DNA from: CAJXSD01 sp964633145
GTDB taxonomy: Bacteria; Pseudomonadota; Alphaproteobacteria; Rhodobacterales; Rhodobacteraceae
Reading direction: 5' to 3'
DNA length: 64,000 nucleotides
Assembly: GCA_964633145.1 (NCBI GenBank)
Contig: CAZWFE010000005.1
Span: 10,150-74,149, forward strand
Below are positions 53,006 through 61,810 of the stretch, piece after piece. Within the stretch, counting starts at the first letter, position 1. Each line of letters opens with the position of its first letter. The notes beneath the pieces were generated by a model that was not told where the DNA came from, did no database searches, and saw nothing but the letters and a program-made list of their open reading frames with translations. The position numbers and the translations under genes were made by a program.

Positions 53006-53593
53006 GTGGGTATCCCTTGCGCAGTGATCTTGGCGGGCGGGGAATCGCGCCGTATGCTGGGCCAGCATAAGGCAACCTTGGATGCAAACGGCGTGCCCTT
53101 GGCCCAGTATGTGGCGACGCGATTGTCACGCGCATGCGATCACGTTGCAATCAGTTATAATGGGTCAGCGGATGCCATCCTGAACGGTCCGTTTTCGTGT
53201 TTCGAGGATATTTTATCTGGATCCTTGGGACCATTGGCAGGCATTCACGCTGCGATGACATTTGCCCAGCAGCAGGGCGCAGATCGTGTGATAACGGTCG
53301 CCGTGGACACACCGTTTTTCCCTGATGATTTTGTGTCGCGGATGACACAGGTCGCGGCACCCATTGCTTTGGCGCAATCTGCGGGGCGCGTACATCCGAC
53401 CTGTGGGATTTGGTCTGTATCCTTGATTTCTGATCTTGAAACCTATCTGATGTCTGGACAACGGCGTTTGTGGGATTGGGCCGCATCACATGGCGCGGTT
53501 TGTGTGGATTGGTCTGCGGATCCGTGGGACCCGTTTTTTAATATCAACACGCCGGATGATTATGCCGTGGCGATGACAAAATTGGCGGAATGA
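53006..53593 (+). CDS. mobA: Molybdenum cofactor guanylyltransferase
   Basis: Attaches GMP to molybdopterin to make MGD for DMSO-reductase-family enzymes (195 aa). The nucleotide loop VILAGGESRRMLGQ-K and the later VAVDTPFFPDD are diagnostic. It starts with GTG at 53006; the ribosome site (AGGG, about 10 nt away) is weak. Its stop overlaps mobB by 3 nt. Confidence 0.9.
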   Translation: MGIPCAVILAGGESRRMLGQHKATLDANGVPLAQYVATRLSRACDHVAISYNGSADAILNGPFSCFEDILSGSLGPLAGIHAAMTFAQQQGADRVITVAVDTPFFPDDFVSRMTQVAAPIALAQSAGRVHPTCGIWSVSLISDLETYLMSGQRRLWDWAASHGAVCVDWSADPWDPFFNINTPDDYAVAMTKLAE

Positions 53594-54090
53594 CAATGCA
53601 GATTTATGGCGTCACGGGTTGGAAAAATTCGGGTAAAACGGGGTTGATGGAACGCTTGATCGCCGAATTTGTCGCCCGCGGTTTGCGCGTGTCCTCGGTC
53701 AAGCATGCCCATCATTCGGTTGATATTGACCAGCCTGGCAAGGACAGCCATCGCCACCGCACTGCCGGCGCGTCCGAGGTGATTTTGGCCACGGCCGCAC
53801 GCTATGCCATTATGCATGAAAACCAAGGGGGCGAACCGCCGCTATCGGAATTGCTGGCCCGTCTTAGCCCCGTTGATTTGGTGCTGGTCGAAGGATACAA
53901 ACGCGACAGCCACCCCAAAATCGAAGCACATCGCCATGAAACCGCGCAGCCGTTGATTGCTGGAAATGATCCAACAATTCGCGCGGTTGCGGCGAATTGT
54001 GATCTGGCTGTGGATTGTCCTGTTTTTGATCTGGATGATACTGTAGCGATTGCAGATTTCATTTTGAACGATCTGGGCTTGAATGTTTGA
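53590..54090 (+). CDS. mobB: Molybdopterin-guanine dinucleotide biosynthesis protein B
   Basis: GTPase-like adaptor of MobA (166 aa). P-loop GWKNSGKTGLMERL, the VKHAHH segment and LVEGYKRDSHPKIE are typical. Co-translated with mobA; the next gene overlaps it by 8 nt. Confidence 0.92.
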   Translation: MTMQIYGVTGWKNSGKTGLMERLIAEFVARGLRVSSVKHAHHSVDIDQPGKDSHRHRTAGASEVILATAARYAIMHENQGGEPPLSELLARLSPVDLVLVEGYKRDSHPKIEAHRHETAQPLIAGNDPTIRAVAANCDLAVDCPVFDLDDTVAIADFILNDLGLNV

Positions 54091-54967
54091 TGCGGGGCTT
54101 GTCATAGACTGGTCAGCGCGGTCCACCCCATCGCCCAAAACGCCCGTCGCCGATGCGATTTATGCCTGCGGCTTTACCCAAGACACCGTAGATCATCCGC
54201 AATATTTCCGCACGCGTCACGCCTGTTTTACTGCCTGCACCACGGCGATTGATGCAGCCCTGTCGCGGGGGGAATTATTTTTTGTGGGCTTTGATTTTTC
54301 GTTTGGCTATCCGAAGGGGTTTGTGCCCACTGTGACGGGGCAGGCGGATGCCAAATCAATCTGGCAGTATTTCAAGCGTCACGTTCAAGATGGACAGGAT
54401 AATCGCAACAACCGCTTTGCTGTTGCTGATCAGATCAATGCGCGGCTGGCCGGTGTTGGCCCATTTTGGGGATGCCCGGCAAATCAACGGTTTGATCATT
54501 TACCCCACAAAGGATCGGCGCGTTGTGATCATGGGCTTGCCGAATATCGGGCCACTGAAATTGCATCGAAAACTGCGCAGTCCAGTTGGAAATTATTTAC
54601 GACTGGGTCGGTTGGATCGCAGGCCATTTTAGGTATGCATTATTTGGCCCAATTGGTGGACCGCTATGGCGCAGCTGCACATTTTTGGCCCTTTGACGGG
54701 GACATTCCGTCATGCGGTCCGGCGGTCGTGATTGCCGAAATTTATCCAAGCCTGTTTTCACATCCCAGTGACGCCGATCTGCAGCATCGCTATGGTGATG
54801 CCATTTTTCAGATCAAAGATGCCTGTCAGGTCTGGCGCACGGCAGATCATTTGCGCCAAATGACGCCTGATCAGTGGCAGGGGTTACACAGTGGCCACCA
54901 CATTTCTGATCCCCAAATTCAGGCCGAGGGTTGGATCGTTGGCGTGCCATGTGATCATGCGCCCTAG
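54083..54967 (+). CDS. Uncharacterised RNase H-fold-like protein (DUF429-like)
   Basis: Protein of 294 residues, no signal peptide. The start VIDWSARS, then FVGFDFSFGYP, IAEIYPSLF, and the C-terminal DACQVWRTADHLR place Asp, Asp, Glu, Asp in the order of the DUF429 RNase H-like fold. The fold and nuclease idea are inference; no assay-defined relative is recognised. Strict overlap with mobB suggests a link to molybdenum cofactor or merely shared transcription. Converges on the response regulator gene with 6 nt between stops. Confidence 0.55.
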   Translation: MFDAGLVIDWSARSTPSPKTPVADAIYACGFTQDTVDHPQYFRTRHACFTACTTAIDAALSRGELFFVGFDFSFGYPKGFVPTVTGQADAKSIWQYFKRHVQDGQDNRNNRFAVADQINARLAGVGPFWGCPANQRFDHLPHKGSARCDHGLAEYRATEIASKTAQSSWKLFTTGSVGSQAILGMHYLAQLVDRYGAAAHFWPFDGDIPSCGPAVVIAEIYPSLFSHPSDADLQHRYGDAIFQIKDACQVWRTADHLRQMTPDQWQGLHSGHHISDPQIQAEGWIVGVPCDHAP

Positions 54968-54973
54968 GTGCGC

Positions 54974-55678
54974 CTAGCGGTCCCAGACCACATCGCCCAG
55001 AAAAATATAGCCCGCGCCATAAATTGTTTTGATCAGTTTGGGATCCTTTGGATCTTCTTTCAGTTTTGTGCGCAGGCGGGAAATACGCACGTCCATCGCA
55101 CGATCAAAACTTTCACCCGCACCGCCGCCCAAACGCTCTTGCATAAAGGCACGGGTAATCAAACGCTTGGGGCTTTCCAAAAACAGACGCAGGACTTCGC
55201 CTTCGGCATGGCTGAATGGGGTTTCTTGGCCATGTGCATCGACCAATGTATAGCGATCGAAATAGGCGGTCCATCCTTCGAAACTGGCGGTGTCGCTGGT
55301 GGTGGTTTTTGTGCGTTCCTTTCGCATGCGTGCGCGGATGCGGGCGACCACCTCGGCCGGTTCAAAGGGTTTGATGATGTAATCATCTGCCCCCAATTCC
55401 AAACCTGTAACGCGGTCTTGGACCTGGGCACGACCCGAAATGATGATCACCACCGCCCCCTGTTCCAAGGCCAAGCGATGGACCAGTGACAACCCGTCGC
55501 GATCGGGCAATCCCAGATCCACCAAACAGACGTCTGGGGTTGTGGTTTGCAAAAACGCCTCGAACTCAGTCGCACGGGAAAATCCCATGGTGCGGAACCC
55601 AGCATCCTCAAGTGTTGCGGCCAGAATGGATCGGATTGTTGGTTCGTCATCCAAAATTGTGACCAAAGGCGTCGTCAT
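54974..55678 (-). CDS. OmpR-family response regulator
   Basis: Two-domain DNA-binding regulator (234 aa). The receiver has acidic pocket ILDDE, phospho-Asp in CLVDLGLPD, Thr/Ser position IISGR and Lys in IIKPFEP. The winged-helix effector starts near residue 130 and ends GAGYIFLGDV. Its start overlaps the stop of the kinase gene by 1 nt (TAATG). It probably controls the divergent ligase-transporter operon. Confidence 0.9.
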   Translation of the reverse strand: MTTPLVTILDDEPTIRSILAATLEDAGFRTMGFSRATEFEAFLQTTTPDVCLVDLGLPDRDGLSLVHRLALEQGAVVIIISGRAQVQDRVTGLELGADDYIIKPFEPAEVVARIRARMRKERTKTTTSDTASFEGWTAYFDRYTLVDAHGQETPFSHAEGEVLRLFLESPKRLITRAFMQERLGGGAGESFDRAMDVRISRLRTKLKEDPKDPKLIKTIYGAGYIFLGDVVWDR

Positions 55679-57591
55679 TATATATCGCTTTCTTGCAATA
55701 GCTGGCCCAACTGCGCCTGCGTAAAGGGTTTCGTCAGAACCGGCGCGCGCCGTTGTGCGGATTGGGTCAATTCGTGATGGGCAGGCAGGGATGTCATGAA
55801 AATAACCATAGGGTGATTTTCGGGCAATCCATCGACAAAGGCAACACCGGTTTTATCCCCTTCCAGCTGTAAATCACTTAGGATCAAGGTCACCTCGGGC
55901 AAACCCTGTAACAGGGCCTGTGCTTCGTTTGCGGATGCAGCTTCGACCACGCTGTAACCCAATGACGTCAACATCGTGCGCATTGTATCGCGCAAATCAG
56001 ATTGATCATCGATCAATAATGCCAAGCCGGGGGCTGTTTGGGACATGGCGCGGCGCGCGGGCAGCCGCAGGATCACCCGCGCACCGCGATAGCCATTGCG
56101 CAACAGTAAATCACCGCCCGACATTTTGGCGATGTCATAGGCCATGGTCAGGCCCATTCCCGTGCCTTGGTCGCCTTTGGTCGTGTAAAACGGTTCAAAT
56201 GCTTGTTTGATGGCGCTTTGCGAAAATCCGGCGCCGGTGTCGCAGACGGTAAATTCGATCCATGTATCCTTGATCACATCGACAATCAGCGTGATCACCC
56301 CCGCACCGCCACAGGCATCGCGTGCATTCAGGATCAGGTTCAACAGCGCATCCTGAACCATGCCAGGATCCAAAAACCACAACCGATCGTCGGTGCTGTC
56401 CGTAACCTTAAGCTGGATTTGATCCGGCAGGGTCGATTTCGCCATTGTGGTCAGATTGTCAACCAAATCGCCCAGCCGCGTGGCTTTGGGCATTGGGGCG
56501 CGTGTGCCTGTCATGCCGGCGATGGTATTCAACAGATCGCCCCCACGGCGGGCCGCGTCATGGGTGGCCTGGATCAGGGTTTTGGCCTGGGGTGGTAAAT
56601 CCAGCTGGTTCAGCCGGCTTTGCGCGCCCAAGATAATGGTCAGCAGATTGGAAAAATCATGGGCCAATCCGCTGGTCAGTTGTGACGCCAATTCACGTCG
56701 GCTTTGTTGTTGTAACGCGGCGCGGGCTTGGGTTTCTTCTGTCACGTCCATGGATAGGATATAGACACCGTTGATCGTATGATCGGTCGCATTTCGATCG
56801 GGGGTAAAGGCCGCGCGGATGCGCCGCGAACTAAGCGTATCATTAAATTCGAAAACGCTGGCTTGTCCCTGTAGGGCCATATTCAAATTCTGTTCAATCG
56901 CGGCATAGGCCTGTGCGCCCAAGGCTTCGGCAATATGGCGACCCAAGATATTTGATGGCCGTTCTGGCATGATCGAACTGAGCCGGCGGTTGGAATAGGT
57001 ATAGCGCCGATCTAGCCCCACATGGGCGATATGGGCGGGCATCATTTCGGTGGTCAACCGTGTGCGGGCCTCGATCTCGGTCAATTCGCGTTTGGCCTGT
57101 TCCAGGGCGGCGATTGTCGATCCCAATTTTCTGTTGGTTTCCCCCAGTTCAGCGGAATAAGCTGACAGCTGGCCTGATAATTCCTCGGATCGGGCGCGCA
57201 ACATGCCTTCTTGGCGTTTGACTTGGGTGATATCGGTATAGACGGTGACCCATCCGCCTTGGGGCAGGGGGGCGCCTTCGACGCTGATGACCTGCCCATT
57301 TGCGCGGGTGCGTTCCATGTAATGGGGTTCGAAATCGCGCGCCACCTGGACGCGTTCGGCAACAAATGCGTCAATGTCGTCAAGTTGGCCATATTCCCCA
57401 AGTTGGGCCAAATGTCTGATCGTATCGGCAAAGCTGGCACCAACTGTCGTTAGTTTGCTTGGCAGATCAAACATGTCTTGGAACCGTCGGTTTGACAAAA
57501 CCAGTTTCAAATCTTGGTCATAGATCGTCAAAGCCTGTTGAATCAGGTTCAATCCAGCTTGCGTCATTGACTCTTTGGTACGTCGATCCAT
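55678..57591 (-). CDS. PAS-containing hybrid sensor histidine kinase
   Basis: Soluble kinase (637 aa) with no clear membrane helix. Order: a PAS7-like domain (about 13-125; IYDQDLKLVLSNRRFQDMF), a coiled coil (about 127-175), a second PAS (to about 290), the HisKA region with His in GLAHDFSNLLTI (CckA-like), HATPase_c with N-box LLNLILNARDA and G-box GTGMGLTM, and a C-terminal receiver with Asp in ILSDLQLEG, Thr in FMTS and Lys in LTKPF. All acceptor residues are intact, so it may form a relay with the adjacent regulator. Confidence 0.88.
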   Translation of the reverse strand: MDRRTKESMTQAGLNLIQQALTIYDQDLKLVLSNRRFQDMFDLPSKLTTVGASFADTIRHLAQLGEYGQLDDIDAFVAERVQVARDFEPHYMERTRANGQVISVEGAPLPQGGWVTVYTDITQVKRQEGMLRARSEELSGQLSAYSAELGETNRKLGSTIAALEQAKRELTEIEARTRLTTEMMPAHIAHVGLDRRYTYSNRRLSSIMPERPSNILGRHIAEALGAQAYAAIEQNLNMALQGQASVFEFNDTLSSRRIRAAFTPDRNATDHTINGVYILSMDVTEETQARAALQQQSRRELASQLTSGLAHDFSNLLTIILGAQSRLNQLDLPPQAKTLIQATHDAARRGGDLLNTIAGMTGTRAPMPKATRLGDLVDNLTTMAKSTLPDQIQLKVTDSTDDRLWFLDPGMVQDALLNLILNARDACGGAGVITLIVDVIKDTWIEFTVCDTGAGFSQSAIKQAFEPFYTTKGDQGTGMGLTMAYDIAKMSGGDLLLRNGYRGARVILRLPARRAMSQTAPGLALLIDDQSDLRDTMRTMLTSLGYSVVEAASANEAQALLQGLPEVTLILSDLQLEGDKTGVAFVDGLPENHPMVIFMTSLPAHHELTQSAQRRAPVLTKPFTQAQLGQLLQESDI

Positions 57592-57724
57592 CGTGCCTGT
57601 CCTTTGGGCACAGTGCTATCATCGTGTCCGCACAAGAAAAAGGAAAAACCAAGCCTGTTACAATTTGTTAGAATCTTGAAATCATCCCGCAATGTTTGAA
57701 ATTGATCGTGGGTCAAAATAATCG

Positions 57725-57734
57725 CGCTTAAGCG
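57725..57734. promoter_or_regulatory. Palindrome CGCTTAAGCG before the ligase gene
   Basis: A 10-bp perfect palindrome 23 nt before the TTG start and 10 nt before the ribosome site, in the 166-bp divergent region. A candidate operator; alone it is short enough to occur by chance. Confidence 0.3.
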
Positions 57735-57757
57735 TGAAAATCTGGGAGGATACATCG

Positions 57758-59728
57758 TTGACACAGCCAGTGAATGGTGATGCCGGACTGCGTTGCGTGC
57801 CAGCATTATTGCGCCGGAATGCAAAAACCATGGCACAAGCCCCCGCGTATCGCGAAAAAGAATTCGGTATTTGGCAAACATGGACATGGGCGCAAGCCTG
57901 TGAACAGGCTGAAAACCTGGCGCTTGGGTTGATCGATCTGGGATTAGAGCCGGGTGATTTCGTGGCCATTGTCGGCCGAAACCGGCCCAGCCTTTATTTG
58001 TCGATGGTGTCGGTTCAGATGGCCGGTGGCGTTCCTGTGCCATTATACCAAGACGCGGTTGCCGAAGAAATGGCCTATGTGCTGCAACATTGTGGTGCGC
58101 GCTATGTGATTGTGGAATCGCAAGAACAAGTGGACAAAGTTTTAGAGGTCCAAGACCAGCTGAGCGAATTAAAGCACATGGTTTATTTGGATCCGCGCGG
58201 CCTGCGGAAATACGACCACACACATCTGCATGCCTATGACGCGATCATGCACAATGGCCAGACCAAGCGTGATAGCCTGTTGCCAACCCTAACAGAGCGA
58301 GAGGGGCAGCTGGACTATGACAGCACCTGTGTGATGCTGTACACATCTGGCACAACCGGTAAGCCCAAAGGCGTTGTCCTGTCCAATCGAAATATCATCG
58401 AAACTGCGCGCGCGTCGTCTGAATTTGACGCATTGACCGCGGGTGAAAATGTTTTGGCGTATTTGCCAATGGCTTGGGTGGGTGATTTTATTTTCTCGAT
58501 TGGTCAGGCGTATTGGACGGGCTTTTGCGTGAATTGTCCAGAAAGCCAAGATACGATGGCAACTGATTTGCGCGAAATTGGCCCTAGCTATTTCTTTGCG
58601 CCGCCACGCGTGTTTGAAACACAGTTGACCAATGTCATGATCCGAATGGAGGACGCGGGTAAGTTCAAGAAATGGTTGTTTGACACGTTCATGGCCCATG
58701 CACGCAAAGTTGGCCCTGCGATCCTGGATGGCCATTCAGTTGGGATGCTGGATCGTCTAAAATACGCTTTGGGCGAGATGTTTATTTATGGCCCGCTAAA
58801 AAATACACTTGGGTTTTCCAATGTCCGTGTCGGCTATACCGCGGGCGAGGCAATCGGTCCCGAAATTTTCGATTTTTATCGGTCGTTGGGGATCAATCTA
58901 AAACAGCTTTATGGTCAGACCGAGGCATCGGTGTTTATCACACAGCAACCAGACGGCGAAGTTCGCAGCGATACTGTCGGCGTGCCCAGCCCCGGGGTTG
59001 AGGTGCGCATTGGCGATAGCGGAGAAGTTTATTATCGCAGCGCCGGTACATTTGTTGAATATTATAAAAACCCAGAAAGCACCGCAGACACCAAAGACCC
59101 CGAAGGTTGGGTTGCCACCGGCGACGCAGGGTTTTTTGAAACAGATACTGGCCATTTGCGCATTATTGACCGTGCCAAAGACGTGGCCAAGATGTCAGAT
59201 GGGGGAATGTTTGCGCCCAAGTTTGTTGAGAATAAGTTAAAGTTTTATCCCAGCATCCTTGAGTCCGTTGTATTTGGCGCGGGGCGTGATACCTGCGTGG
59301 CCTTTATCAATATCGATATGTCGGCGGTGGGCAACTGGGCAGAACGTAATAACATTGCCTATTCCAGTTACCAAGAATTGGCTGGCAATGCGCGTGTGTT
59401 GGAACAAATCCGGTTGCATGTGAACGAAGTAAATGCATCGGTTGCCCAAGATGAAATGCTGTCTGGTTGCCAAATTCACCGGTTCTTGGTCCTGCACAAA
59501 GAACTGGATGCGGACGACGGCGAATTGACCCGCACACGAAAAGTTCGTCGCAAAATCATTGGTGAGAAGTTCTCGGATCTTGTGGATGCGTTGTATGATG
59601 GGTCAAGCAGCATCTACACCGAAACCGAAGTGACCTATGAAGATGGTCGCAAGGGCAAGATTACCGCAACTTTGGAAATTTTAGACGCCGAGGTTTTTCC
59701 ACGTGCGGCACAGATTGCAGCACAATAG
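57758..59728 (+). CDS. AMP-dependent long-chain-type acyl-CoA synthetase/ligase
   Basis: ANL-family ligase (656 aa) that activates a carboxylate as acyl-AMP then acyl-CoA. The P-loop MLYTSGTTGKPKGVVLSNR, the later YGQTEAS, and the hinge region WVATGDAGF/LRIIDRAKD are conserved. The start is TTG at 57758, since GGGAGGA ends 7 nt before it; the frame continues back to a GTG at 57734 without a site. Size and motifs fit the long-chain (FadD15/AAE) branch. First gene of the importer operon. Confidence 0.88.
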   Translation: MTQPVNGDAGLRCVPALLRRNAKTMAQAPAYREKEFGIWQTWTWAQACEQAENLALGLIDLGLEPGDFVAIVGRNRPSLYLSMVSVQMAGGVPVPLYQDAVAEEMAYVLQHCGARYVIVESQEQVDKVLEVQDQLSELKHMVYLDPRGLRKYDHTHLHAYDAIMHNGQTKRDSLLPTLTEREGQLDYDSTCVMLYTSGTTGKPKGVVLSNRNIIETARASSEFDALTAGENVLAYLPMAWVGDFIFSIGQAYWTGFCVNCPESQDTMATDLREIGPSYFFAPPRVFETQLTNVMIRMEDAGKFKKWLFDTFMAHARKVGPAILDGHSVGMLDRLKYALGEMFIYGPLKNTLGFSNVRVGYTAGEAIGPEIFDFYRSLGINLKQLYGQTEASVFITQQPDGEVRSDTVGVPSPGVEVRIGDSGEVYYRSAGTFVEYYKNPESTADTKDPEGWVATGDAGFFETDTGHLRIIDRAKDVAKMSDGGMFAPKFVENKLKFYPSILESVVFGAGRDTCVAFINIDMSAVGNWAERNNIAYSSYQELAGNARVLEQIRLHVNEVNASVAQDEMLSGCQIHRFLVLHKELDADDGELTRTRKVRRKIIGEKFSDLVDALYDGSSSIYTETEVTYEDGRKGKITATLEILDAEVFPRAAQIAAQ

Positions 59729-59737
59729 GGGGCTAGA

Positions 59738-60556
59738 ATGTTGGACCAAACAGAAGGATATGTGACGGCGGATGGCCGCAAAATCGGCGGCGTCGTTATG
59801 GATATGCGCAACATTACCCTAAGATTTGGGGGCGTTGAGGCCATTAAAAACATTAGCTTTGATATTCGCGAGGGTGAAATCCGTGCGATCATCGGCCCAA
59901 ATGGTGCCGGTAAGTCATCGATGCTAAATGTAATTTCTGGGTTTTATGTACCACAAGAAGGCGAAGTTTGGTTTCATGGTGCAAAACGCCCCCAGATGAA
60001 ACCATATCAGGTAGCGCAGCAAGGCATTGCACGGACGTTTCAAAATATCGCCTTGTTTGAGGGGATGACCGTATTGGACAACGTCATGACAGGGCGTTTG
60101 AACAATATGAAAACAAATCTGCTGCAGCAGGCATTTTGGCGCGGCGCGGCCGAGCGCGAAGAGGTTGAGAACCGTGAAATTTGTGAAAAGGTGATTGATT
60201 TTCTGGAGATTCAGCACATCCGCAAAACGCCTGTGTCGCGGTTGCCATATGGTTTGAAGAAGCGGGTCGAACTGGCGCGCGCATTGGCATCAGAGCCAAA
60301 GCTGTTGTTGTTGGATGAACCCATGGCCGGCATGAACGTCGAGGAAAAAGAGGATATGAGCCGCTTTATCCTGTCGGTGAATGACGAATTCGGAACCACT
60401 ATCGCGTTGATCGAACACGATATGGGGGTTGTGATGGATCTGTCAGATCGTGTGGTTGTGATGGATTACGGCAAAAAAATTGGCGATGGCACACCGGATG
60501 AGGTGCGCAACAACCAAGATGTGATTGATGCCTATCTGGGGGTGTCCCATGATTAA
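59738..60556 (+). CDS. Branched-chain-type ABC transporter ATPase (LivG-like)
   Basis: HAAT-family ATPase (272 aa). Walker A GPNGAGKSS, signature variant LPYGLKKRVELA, Walker B LLLLDEP and H-loop IEHD. FQNIALFEGMTVLDNVMTGR is the LivG-type Q-loop region. An N-terminal 20-residue extension precedes the usual start. It is 9 nt after the ligase and 85 nt before livH, separated by the inverted repeat/G4 element. Confidence 0.9.
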   Translation: MLDQTEGYVTADGRKIGGVVMDMRNITLRFGGVEAIKNISFDIREGEIRAIIGPNGAGKSSMLNVISGFYVPQEGEVWFHGAKRPQMKPYQVAQQGIARTFQNIALFEGMTVLDNVMTGRLNNMKTNLLQQAFWRGAAEREEVENREICEKVIDFLEIQHIRKTPVSRLPYGLKKRVELARALASEPKLLLLDEPMAGMNVEEKEDMSRFILSVNDEFGTTIALIEHDMGVVMDLSDRVVVMDYGKKIGDGTPDEVRNNQDVIDAYLGVSHD

Positions 60557-60568
60557 TTGTATCGCGTC

Positions 60569-60621
60569 ATGTTTTTTCGATACGTCGCCCACCCACCCAC
60601 CCCGCCGCATCGAAAAAACAT
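60569..60621. repeat. 13-bp inverted repeat enclosing a G-quadruplex motif
   Basis: ATGTTTTTTCGAT (60569-60581) and ATCGAAAAAACAT (60609-60621) are perfect complements around a 27-nt loop. The loop holds CCCACCCACCCACCCC (60588-60603); on the minus strand this is four G-runs with single-T loops, a very stable type of G4. It sits between livG and livH, before the livH ribosome site. It may set relative expression within the operon. Confidence 0.7.
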
Positions 60622-60641
60622 TTCTTAAGGAGAAATAAGCC

Positions 60642-61628
60642 ATGTCAGATACCTTAATTTTCTCGATGGAAGTGTTCCTGAACGGTTTGATGGCGGGCGT
60701 TTTATATGCCTTGGTCGCCCTGGGATTTGTTTTGATCTACAAAGCCTCTGGCATTTTCAACTATGCCCAAGGGGTCATGGCACTGTTTGCGGCGCTGACC
60801 TTGGTTGGTATCATGGACGGGCAGGTTCCGTTTTCGCATTTGATCAACGCGGCGCTGGGCACGGATATCCACCATTTTGGATGGCATGTGCCGGCCTTTA
60901 TCGGCATCATTTTGTCCATGGGCGTTATGGTCATATTGGCGTGGATCGTTCAGAAAGTCATTTTCCGCCATTTGGTCGGGCAAGAGCCCATTATTTTGTT
61001 TATGGCAACCATTGGCTTGGCCTATTTCATGGAGGGTCTGGGCGATATCATGTGGGGATCCGACATCAAAAAGCTGGATGTCGGTTTGCCACAGGGGATC
61101 AACATTGCCATTGATGAGGTGACCTATGGTATTTTCGGATACGGGTTCTTTATCGACAACCTAGACATTGTTGCCACTGTCATTGCGGCGCTGTTGGTTG
61201 GCGTGTTGGTGATTTTTTCGCAATACACCAAACAGGGCCGCGCCATGCGCGCCGTGGCTGATGACCACCAAGCGGCCCTGTCGGTCGGGATCAACCTGAA
61301 CTTTATCTGGGTGATGGTGTGGTCTGTTGCCGGTTTCGTGGCCTTGGTCGCGGGTATTATGTGGGGCACCAAGTCGGGCGTTCAATTTTCGCTGTCCCTG
61401 ATCGCGTTAAAGGCATTGCCAGTCCTGATGCTGGGTGGGTTTACATCCATTCCTGGTGCGATCGTCGGCGGTTTGATCATCGGTGTTGGCGAAAAGCTGT
61501 TTGAATTCTTGGTCGGTCCGATGATCGGCGGGGCAACCGAAAACTGGTTTGCCTATGTCTTGGCGCTGATTTTCTTGGTGTTCCGTCCCCAAGGTCTGTT
61601 TGGCGAAAAAATAATCGAAAGGGTGTAA
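60642..61628 (+). CDS. Branched-chain-type ABC permease (LivH-like)
   Basis: Membrane permease (328 aa) with about eight helices. The ATPase-contact EAA-like loop is near GRAMRAVADDHQAALSVGIN, characteristic of LivH. AAGGAG lies 8 nt before the ATG. Followed by a 59-aa peptide gene. Confidence 0.9.
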   Translation: MSDTLIFSMEVFLNGLMAGVLYALVALGFVLIYKASGIFNYAQGVMALFAALTLVGIMDGQVPFSHLINAALGTDIHHFGWHVPAFIGIILSMGVMVILAWIVQKVIFRHLVGQEPIILFMATIGLAYFMEGLGDIMWGSDIKKLDVGLPQGINIAIDEVTYGIFGYGFFIDNLDIVATVIAALLVGVLVIFSQYTKQGRAMRAVADDHQAALSVGINLNFIWVMVWSVAGFVALVAGIMWGTKSGVQFSLSLIALKALPVLMLGGFTSIPGAIVGGLIIGVGEKLFEFLVGPMIGGATENWFAYVLALIFLVFRPQGLFGEKIIERV

Positions 61629-61630
61629 AG

Positions 61631-61810
61631 ATGAGATATTGTGCCCTGTCTTGTGTCATTGGCTGGTTTTCGTTTTGGACGTTTGGTGCAATCGCAGTCT
61701 TTGTACCGACGCTTAATGACCTGCAAATCATCGTCGCGGCCATCTTGGCCTTTGGTGGAATAATGGCTGGTATGACCAGCTACCTAAAACTATGTCGGGA
61801 GTGTCGCTAA
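61631..61810 (+). CDS. Small membrane peptide between livH and livM
   Basis: A 59-residue open frame too short for most gene callers. It has two predicted helices (about 5-26 and 31-51) and four or five Cys, two near each end (YCALSC, LCREC). AAAGGG inside the end of livH is correctly spaced, and its stop TAA shares a base with the livM ATG, so it is embedded in the operon. It is not recognised as a known family. Candidate accessory subunit of the permease. Confidence 0.6.
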   Translation: MRYCALSCVIGWFSFWTFGAIAVFVPTLNDLQIIVAAILAFGGIMAGMTSYLKLCRECR

